A DNA stretch of 19,203 bases from Thermoleophilia bacterium. GTDB taxonomy: Bacteria; Actinomycetota; Thermoleophilia; Gaiellales; JAICJC01. The notes under the pieces are model-generated. The model was not told the origin of the DNA. It made no database searches and saw only the letters and a list, made by a program, of their open reading frames with translations. The stretch is taken from the NCBI GenBank assembly GCA_025928435.1, contig JAICJM010000062.1, forward strand, positions 1-19,203. Direction: 5' to 3'. The position numbers and the translations under genes were made by a program. Below, piece by piece: positions 13,821 to 19,203 of the stretch (position 1 is the stretch's first letter; each line of letters starts with the position of its first letter).

Positions 13821-15488
13821 GTGGAACACGATCTGCATCCTTTGACGGTCGCCGCCGCGCTCGATCTCGAGGTATTCCGTGCGGCTGACGCGATGGTTGT
13901 CTGCGCGGAGGAGTCCCTCCTGCGCCCGGTTCGATGGGCGCATCTTGGAGAGGTGTTCGACATCGCTCCCTTCCTCAGCGGGGGTGAGCTGCTCCTCCTC
14001 TCGTCGCACTTTCTCTCGACTGTCGAGCGCCACCGTGAGTACGTGGACGCGGTCGCAGGTGTCGGCGTCGCGGCCATCGTCGTGGAACTCGGCGAGGCGC
14101 TGCCGCGCGTGCCGGCTCCGTTCCTCGAGCAGGCACGTCGGCGGCTCCTTCCGGTCATCGTGCTCCGCAGGCCCACGAGGTTCATCGACATCACACAGCA
14201 GGTTCACAGCGAGATCCTCGACCGCCAGCACGGGTTGCTCGTGAAGGCCGACGCGGCAGCTCGCGAGCTGAACGCGCTGGTGTTGGAGGGTGCGGACCTC
14301 CACGGCGTCGTCGGACGAGTGTCCGAGATCGTCGGTTCGCCCGTGATCATCGAAGACGCCGCCCACCAGGTCGTGGAGTACGCGACGCACCGCCGCGACG
14401 TCGGATGGCTCCTCGACGAGTGGGGCAAACACAGCCGATCGCAGCACGACGATCCCGGCTCGGTGGGTGGGACTGCCCTCGACGGCGAATGCGTCTGGTT
14501 TCCGATCGTCGTCCGTGGTGCGGTGTGGGGCCGGCTGCACGTGTTCGAGGTGGGTGCCACACCGCACGGCGCCACGCGAATCGTTGTCGATCGCGCGGCC
14601 GCCGCGGTCGGCCTGACGCTGCTCGCCGAACGGGACTCTGCGAATCTGCGCCAGATCGCCAGGAACGAATTGCTCTCACGCCTGCGCGGCAACGACGTCG
14701 GCGCCGGGACGCTTTCGGAGGCGTCGGCGCTCGGAGTCGACCTGAACGAACATCGACTGGTCGCGATCGTCGCCTCGGTCGTCCCAACGTCCGAGTCTGC
14801 CGAGCCGGGCGACCGGCCGTCCCTGCAGCAGCTCCTGTCGGAACTCCGCGCGGCGCTGGTCGGGGCCGGCCACCCCAGCCTCCTGGGTCTGGACGGGCAC
14901 CGGGTGATGGGCATCGTCGGTGTCGCGCCCGCAGTGGAGCCGGCGCCGACGGCCGTCGAACGGGCGGTCCGATCGTTGGAGACGGCTCCGTATCGTTCTC
15001 GAGGCCAGTCGATCTCCGTCGGTGTAAGCGCCGAATCCGGCGTGCAAGAGCTCGGCCAGGCGTTGGACTCAGCCAACCAGGCGATGTGCTCGAGCGGTCG
15101 GAATGCCGGTCTCGAGGTCGTCCACGAGGCCGATGCGGGCCTCCGGCGCATGCTCATCAAGATGGACGACGTAGCCCTCCTCGCCGCGTTCGTCGAGCGT
15201 GAGCTCGGCCCCCTCCTCGACGCGGACTCGAGGCCCAGGAGCCAGCTCGTCGACACGCTCCGGACATACATGGAGCACGGCTGCAACGCGTCCGCGACGG
15301 CTCGGGTGCTCCACGTCCAGAGACCGTCGCTCTACAAACGGCTTGCCCGGATCGAGCGGCTGCTCGAACGGCGCCTGGATAACCCGCACCAGCGGCTCTC
15401 CATGCACGTGGCCCTCGAGGCTCTGCAGGTGCTCTCGGACCCTCGGACGAACCCCGCTGGGCACCGGGCGTTCGTGCGTGCCCGGTAG
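13821..15488 (+). CDS. PucR-family transcriptional regulator
   Basis: The protein has about 555 residues. The N-terminal PucR ligand domain is seen in LTVAAALDL, RPVRWAHLGEVFDIAP and LSGGELLLL. A middle region has VIIEDAAHQVVEYATHRR and RSR-type residues, as in the CdaR/PucR signalling part. The C-terminal 80 residues hold the HTH_30 domain: LVDTLRTYMEHGCNASATA, then VQRPSLYKRLARIERLL. PucR-type proteins control purine, ureide and other nitrogen-compound breakdown and often respond to a pathway metabolite. It is divergent from the permease/hydrolase operon and upstream of the ABC importer, so it probably controls one or both. The start is unsure: GTG at 13821 fits the domain best, TTG at 13809 is possible, and the AGGGGG at 13802-13807 is badly spaced for either. 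Confidence 0.9.
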   Translation: MEHDLHPLTVAAALDLEVFRAADAMVVCAEESLLRPVRWAHLGEVFDIAPFLSGGELLLLSSHFLSTVERHREYVDAVAGVGVAAIVVELGEALPRVPAPFLEQARRRLLPVIVLRRPTRFIDITQQVHSEILDRQHGLLVKADAAARELNALVLEGADLHGVVGRVSEIVGSPVIIEDAAHQVVEYATHRRDVGWLLDEWGKHSRSQHDDPGSVGGTALDGECVWFPIVVRGAVWGRLHVFEVGATPHGATRIVVDRAAAAVGLTLLAERDSANLRQIARNELLSRLRGNDVGAGTLSEASALGVDLNEHRLVAIVASVVPTSESAEPGDRPSLQQLLSELRAALVGAGHPSLLGLDGHRVMGIVGVAPAVEPAPTAVERAVRSLETAPYRSRGQSISVGVSAESGVQELGQALDSANQAMCSSGRNAGLEVVHEADAGLRRMLIKMDDVALLAAFVERELGPLLDADSRPRSQLVDTLRTYMEHGCNASATARVLHVQRPSLYKRLARIERLLERRLDNPHQRLSMHVALEALQVLSDPRTNPAGHRAFVRAR

Positions 15489-15554
15489 CCTGACGGAGCC
15501 CACCGTGCCCGACTCGCTGCCTCGAACGATCATCGCCCATCCTAGCATGTTATA

Positions 15555-15575
15555 GATCTGCAATAGGTTGCAATC
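15555..15575. promoter_or_regulatory. Palindromic operator candidate upstream of the ABC importer
   Basis: TGCAA-TAGG-TTGCA (15559-15572) is a perfect inverted repeat. It extends to GAT on the left and ATC on the right with one bulged base (C at 15558). The site also contains TGCAAT twice, ten bases apart. It overlaps the -35 box of the importer promoter, so a bound regulator would block or control RNA polymerase there. The regulator could be the neighbouring PucR protein (inference). Confidence 0.5.
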
Positions 15576-15596
15576 TTTCCGAGGCGGTGTTAGGCT
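15568..15596 (+). promoter_or_regulatory. Sigma-70-type promoter of the ABC importer operon
   Basis: TTGCAA (15568-15573), a 17-base spacer and TAGGCT (15591-15596) fit the actinobacterial housekeeping consensus TTGAC-N17-TANNNT reasonably well. It lies about 110 bases upstream of the substrate-binding protein start, in a locally AT-rich island that contrasts with the surrounding GC-rich sequence. Confidence 0.5.
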
Positions 15597-15705
15597 CGCC
15601 CGCGATTCGTTGAGTGCGGCGGTCCCAATGCCGCCGCCTCGCCCCCATCGTGCGCCGCGTGCCCACCCGGGCCGCCGCCGCTTGCCCGCAAGGAGAGGAT
15701 CGATC

Positions 15706-17283
15706 GTGCGCCAAGGCTCCCCTGATCCGTTTCGAGTTAATCGCCGGACGCTGTTGCGCGGCGCGGCCGGCGCCGCCGGTGCGTTCGGCATCCTCGGCCT
15801 CGCGGCGTGCGGAAGCTCGGGCTCGTCAGGATCGGGGGCAGCCGGGACGCCCAAGCGCGGTGGTGTGATCCAGTTCGCGGTCGGGAGCACGCTCGTCAAT
15901 GAGAGCGTCGATCCGCAGCACACGTTCGATGCGAACGAGGACATCCTCACCGCGGCGCTGTACGAGAAGTTGTGCGAGATGGACACGAAGTGGACGGCGC
16001 AGCCGAAGCTCGCGACGTCATGGCATCCGAACACCGCGCTGACCGAGTGGACGTTCGTGATGCGCGACAACGTCCACTTCCACGATGGCCAGCCGTTCAC
16101 CTCACGGGACGCCGCGTACACGCTTCGCCGGATCCTCGATCCCAAGCTCGGCTCGATCCTCCAGCCCAGCTGGAGCCGCATCCTCGATCCGGACGGGGTC
16201 ACCACGCCGGACGCGCGACACCTCGTCCTCAAGCTGAAGCAGCCGTCGGGTATGCCGCCGATCCTGCTCTCCTACCGAGGCTGCGAGATCGTCCCGGAGG
16301 ACAGCGCGTCGTACCTCGCGAAGCGCGCGAACGGTACAGGCCCCTTCAAGCTCCGCTCGTTCGTCGCTGGACAGTCGTGGGAAGTCGATCGCAACCCCCA
16401 TTACTGGATGAAGGGGCTGCCGTACCTGGACGGGATTCGCGAGACAGCGGCGACGGAGGCGGCTGCAAAGGTGCAGGCCGTCCTGTCGGGGACCGCTGAC
16501 GTCACTGACACGATCGACTACACGCTGGCGAAGACGGTGACTGGGAATCCCACAGCCTCGCTGATTCGCGACCGTGGCCGGATCGAGATGTTCATCGTTA
16601 CCGATGTGCGGCACAAGCCGTTCGACGACAACCGCGTACGCACGGCGATGAAGCTCGCCATGGATCGCCATGCGATCGCGGAGACCGCGCTGCAAGGGTA
16701 CGGCCTTCTGACGAGCGACACGGTGGTGCCCGACGGCGATCGCTTCTACCCGCCGAACCTCGGGATCCGCAAGCGGAACATCGAGCAGGCCAAGCAGCTC
16801 CTGAGCGAGGCCGGCTACCCGAACGGCATCGACGTCGAGCTGGACGCGGCGAACATCATCGGCGGCATGGTCGACATGGACACGGCCATCTCCCAAACGG
16901 TCGCCGAAGCCGGGATCAACCTGCGCATCAAACAGACCCCCGCCGAGTCGTACTACGTCCAGGTGTGGCGGCAGGTGCCGATCTTCAACGACTGGATCGT
17001 TCACCGCCATCCCGCGGTGCGCCTTCCGCTGACGTTCACCTCGAACGCGATCTGGCCCGAGTCGCACTATCCCCATACCCCGATCGACGGCATGCAGGAG
17101 GAGATCAACCTCAAGCCGGACGATCCCACGGTGTACGCCGCGCCCTTCACCTGGATCGCGAATAACGAGGGGTACTACAACCCGGCCCTCGCCGACGGGT
17201 TGACCGTCCGGAAGAACCGGGTGCACGACCTTCGCATCCGGACGGCGGGCGACTACGACTTCCAGTGGGCGTGGGTGGACTAG
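15706..17283 (+). CDS. ABC importer substrate-binding lipoprotein, Dpp/Opp family
   Basis: The 525-residue protein begins with an export signal: N-R-R-T (residues 12-15, twin-arginine type), a hydrophobic stretch and the lipobox LAAC with C35, then a Ser/Gly linker. The mature part is an SBP_bac_5 domain: PKRGGVIQFAVG, VDPQHTFD, AALYEKL, WTFVMRDNVHFHDGQPFT, and NGTGPFKL. Such proteins bind peptides, nickel complexes, opines, glycosides or other solutes outside the membrane. The GTG at 15706 has AGGAGAGG upstream; an in-frame ATG at 15568 would overlap the promoter and add unlike sequence, so it is rejected. The last 70 residues look shorter than the usual C-terminal lobe, but the reading frame is clean. 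It is first in the importer operon. Confidence 0.93.
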   Translation: MRQGSPDPFRVNRRTLLRGAAGAAGAFGILGLAACGSSGSSGSGAAGTPKRGGVIQFAVGSTLVNESVDPQHTFDANEDILTAALYEKLCEMDTKWTAQPKLATSWHPNTALTEWTFVMRDNVHFHDGQPFTSRDAAYTLRRILDPKLGSILQPSWSRILDPDGVTTPDARHLVLKLKQPSGMPPILLSYRGCEIVPEDSASYLAKRANGTGPFKLRSFVAGQSWEVDRNPHYWMKGLPYLDGIRETAATEAAAKVQAVLSGTADVTDTIDYTLAKTVTGNPTASLIRDRGRIEMFIVTDVRHKPFDDNRVRTAMKLAMDRHAIAETALQGYGLLTSDTVVPDGDRFYPPNLGIRKRNIEQAKQLLSEAGYPNGIDVELDAANIIGGMVDMDTAISQTVAEAGINLRIKQTPAESYYVQVWRQVPIFNDWIVHRHPAVRLPLTFTSNAIWPESHYPHTPIDGMQEEINLKPDDPTVYAAPFTWIANNEGYYNPALADGLTVRKNRVHDLRIRTAGDYDFQWAWVD

Positions 17284-17290
17284 GAGTCGG

Positions 17291-18256
17291 ATGCCGCGCA
17301 TCGTCAAAGCAGTCCTCCGGCAGGTGTTCATCGCGCTTGCGACCCTGCTCGTCCTCTCGGTGGTCACCTTCCTCGCGGTGAACGCCGGAAGGAGCCCGGA
17401 TGACCTTGCGACCCAGGCGCTTGGCCCGCATGCGTCGGCCGCCGAGCGCACTGCTTTCATCCACACGTACGACCTCCAGCAGCCGATCGCGGAGCGCTAC
17501 GCGCGATGGCTCGGTGACTTCGCGCATGGCGACTGGGGGGTCTCCTACATCACCCAACGCCCGGTCCAGCCCGACGTGACCGTCCGGCTCGAGCGATCCT
17601 TGATCCTGGCCGCCGCATCGCTTGCGATCGCCCTCCCGCTCAGCCTCGTCCTCGGCCTCTTCATGGCCCGCTGGTGGGGAAGCGTGCGTGAGGAGATCGT
17701 CGGGCTGGTCGTGATCTTCGTGAACGCGCTGCCGGAGTTCGTGATCGGCACCGGGTTGATCATCCTGCTCGCGGTGCAGCTCAAGTGGCTTCCGCCGAAC
17801 AGCGCCGTCCTCGCCTTCGGCGGCGTCGGCTCGAGCCCGACTCCCTACGTGCTTCCCGTCATCACGCTTGTGGCGGCCACCACTCCCTATCTCGCCCGCG
17901 TCACCCGGGCCGCAACCCGCGAAGCCCTGGCGGCGCCATACGCACGCGCGGCAGTCTTGCGGGGTCTCGGACGGCAGCGGATCCTCTGGGATCACGTCAT
18001 GCGGAACGCCGCGGTGAGCATCGTAAACGCCGTGGCGATCAACATCGTCTACCTGGTCGGTGGGGTGATCGTCGTCGAGAACGTCTTCGCGTTCCCGGGC
18101 GTCGGCCAGGCGCTGATCCAGGCGATCGGGAACAACGACGCCATCACCGTCGAGGCCGTGTCGCTCGCGATGGGGGCGATCTTCATCGCCACGAGCCTCC
18201 TCGCCGACCTGGCAGTCATCTACTTCAACCCCCGACTCCGCCGCGCAGCCGCCTGA
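17291..18256 (+). CDS. ABC importer permease, DppB type
   Basis: The 321-residue membrane protein has an N-terminal segment (about 12-32), a periplasmic region with GDFAHGDWGVSY (75-86), and five further membrane segments. The EAA loop that contacts the ATPase is clear: EALAAPYARAAVLRGLG (211-227), followed by RQRILWDHVMRNA. ENVFAFPGVGQ (263-273) is the usual DppB C-terminal signature. The ATG follows the binding-protein stop by 7 bases, with AGGAG overlapping that stop. It pairs with the next gene to form the channel. The substrate class cannot be told from the permease. Confidence 0.95.
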   Translation: MPRIVKAVLRQVFIALATLLVLSVVTFLAVNAGRSPDDLATQALGPHASAAERTAFIHTYDLQQPIAERYARWLGDFAHGDWGVSYITQRPVQPDVTVRLERSLILAAASLAIALPLSLVLGLFMARWWGSVREEIVGLVVIFVNALPEFVIGTGLIILLAVQLKWLPPNSAVLAFGGVGSSPTPYVLPVITLVAATTPYLARVTRAATREALAAPYARAAVLRGLGRQRILWDHVMRNAAVSIVNAVAINIVYLVGGVIVVENVFAFPGVGQALIQAIGNNDAITVEAVSLAMGAIFIATSLLADLAVIYFNPRLRRAAA

Positions 18257-19164
18257 TGTCCGTCGCCATCCCGCCAGACGCCGACATTCCCGACATTCTC
18301 GACGCACCCGGCAGCCGTACCGGCGGCTTCGTGCGCGCGGTCATGTCGACCACGGAGGGTCGCGTGGGCGTCGTGGTCACGGTGCTGATGCTCGCGCTCG
18401 TGCTGATCGGTCCCCTCGTCGCGCCCCATCCTCCCAACCAGCTCGACCCGGGCGCAGTGCTCGAAGGGCCGAGCGGAGGGCACGTCCTGGGGACCGATCA
18501 GCTCGGGCGCGACGTCTTCAGCCGGTTCCTCTGGGGCGGACGAACGGTGATCGTCGTGCCGTTCATCGCCGTCACGATCGCCTGCGCGGTCGGCGCGCTC
18601 CTCGGAATCTCCGCGGCGTACATCGGCGGCGCCTACGACATCCTGGTCTCGCGCCTATTCGACTTCGCCCTCACGATGCCGACGCTTCTGATCGCACTCG
18701 TGCTCATCTGGGCACTCGGGACGGACGCGGCTGTTCTCGTCGCCGTCGTTGCGCTCGTCTTCGTCCCGAGGCTGGGGCGGGTGTTTCGAGGCGCCGCGCA
18801 GGGCGTGGTCACGCAGGACTACCTTGCCGCCGCGCAAGCACGCGGAGAACGGCTCGGATACATCCTCCTGCGAGAGCTACTCCCGAACATGATCGCGATG
18901 GTGATCGCGAACTACGCCTTGTTCATGACCTACGCGATCATCTTCGTCGCCACGTTGAGCTTCCTCGGACTCGGCGCACAGCCCCCAAGCTCCGACTGGG
19001 GGCTCATGGTCTCGCAGTCCTTCGGCTTTGCAACCACGAACCCATGGGCAACGCTGGCGCCGTCGTTCGGTATCGCGGGCCTCTCGCTCGCGTTCATCCT
19101 CCTCGGCGACGCCGTAACCCGCCATCTCACCAACGACGTCGAGGCCTCGGCGGTCCCCCTGTGA
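18256..19164 (+). CDS. ABC importer permease, DppC type
   Basis: The 302-residue protein has the DppC layout: a cytoplasmic N-terminal tail, a first membrane segment (about 36-56), the signature HVLGTDQLGRDVFSR (76-90), and an EAA loop DYLAAAQARGERLGYILLRE (188-207). The terminal signature LSFLGLGAQPPSSDWG lies at 234-249. Its ATG shares one base with the DppB stop (TGATG), so the two subunits are coupled and made in equal amounts. A longer in-frame extension upstream lies inside the DppB gene and is not real. Confidence 0.95.
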   Translation: MSVAIPPDADIPDILDAPGSRTGGFVRAVMSTTEGRVGVVVTVLMLALVLIGPLVAPHPPNQLDPGAVLEGPSGGHVLGTDQLGRDVFSRFLWGGRTVIVVPFIAVTIACAVGALLGISAAYIGGAYDILVSRLFDFALTMPTLLIALVLIWALGTDAAVLVAVVALVFVPRLGRVFRGAAQGVVTQDYLAAAQARGERLGYILLRELLPNMIAMVIANYALFMTYAIIFVATLSFLGLGAQPPSSDWGLMVSQSFGFATTNPWATLAPSFGIAGLSLAFILLGDAVTRHLTNDVEASAVPL

Positions 19165-19203
19165 CACCGACGCAGCCGGAGGCAGTCCTCCGCGTGGCGG
19201 AGC
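19161..19203 (+). CDS. ABC importer ATPase, DppD type, first codons only
   Basis: A GTG at 19161 overlaps the DppC stop as GTGA. The frame reads M-T-P-T-Q-P-E-A-V-L-R-V-A-E up to the window edge. VLRVAE is the usual opening beta-strand of Dpp/Opp ATPases (LLxVxxL), and an ATPase is the expected next gene. The Walker motifs lie outside the window, so the call rests on position and 14 codons. Confidence 0.65.
   Translation, partial: MTPTQPEAVLRVAE

Noticed and set aside
12933..14567. Minus-strand open frame of 544 codons spanning permease, control region and regulator
   Set aside because: It crosses three real features in the wrong frame and has no family motifs.
14204..15286. Minus-strand open frame of 360 codons
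   Set aside because: Antisense to the PucR gene; Ser/Arg/Thr-rich with no domain.
15568..15705. Longer N-terminus for the substrate-binding protein
   Set aside because: It would begin inside the -35 box, add a proline/arginine-rich stretch ahead of a typical export signal, and lacks a ribosome binding site.
16102..17466. Minus-strand open frame of 454 codons
   Set aside because: It is antisense to the substrate-binding protein gene, whose motifs, signal peptide and ribosome binding site are clear.
17147..18307. Minus-strand open frame of 386 codons
   Set aside because: It lies opposite the DppB gene and has the charged, repetitive composition of an antisense frame.
1..19203. CRISPR arrays, tRNA genes, phage or defence modules
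   Set aside because: I found no regularly spaced repeats, no tRNA-like cloverleaf and no defence-type protein motifs anywhere in the window.

Overview
The window is GC-rich DNA with many GTG/TTG starts, dense overlapping genes and intrinsic hairpins without clear U-tracts. Together with the family content (PucR regulators, Dpp-type importers, a small CxCx4C protein that I recall from Thermoleophilia), this suggests a soil-type actinomycete, possibly Thermoleophilia (Solirubrobacterales/Gaiellales). No rRNA or tRNA is visible, so the taxonomic guess is soft.

Region A (about 370-4374, minus strand) is a signalling block. A membrane histidine kinase, a stand-alone Rcp1/CheY-like receiver and a receiver-HD-GYP cyclic-di-GMP phosphodiesterase overlap by 1 and 8 bases and must be one operon. 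A PilZ-domain protein, a likely c-di-GMP receptor, lies 234 bases downstream on the same strand.

Region B (about 4500-6690) is a decay zone. It holds an IS3-type transposase scrap, a small cysteine-motif gene broken by one missing base, a scrap resembling the start of a GGDEF domain, one intact small zinc-ribbon-like gene, and the C-terminal part of a DadA-type FAD amino-acid oxidase broken by at least three frameshifts.

Region C (6738-13672, minus strand) is a seven-gene operon with almost every junction overlapping: APC-family permease, metallophosphoesterase, ornithine-cyclodeaminase-family enzyme, creatininase-family amidohydrolase, N-carbamoylsarcosine-amidase-like hydrolase, and two PuuE-like members of the polysaccharide deacetylase family. 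The hydrolases all point at C-N bonds in lactams, ureides or carbamoyl compounds. A divergent PucR-family regulator (about 13821-15488) faces the operon across a short shared promoter region.

Region D (15489-19203, plus strand) is a Dpp-type ABC importer: a Tat/lipoprotein-type substrate-binding protein, two permeases, and the first codons of an ATPase cut by the window edge. A good promoter with a palindrome overlapping its -35 box precedes it. Regions C and D together look like an uptake-plus-breakdown locus for a nitrogen-rich small molecule whose identity cannot be read from sequence. It is the best candidate here for an undescribed pathway.
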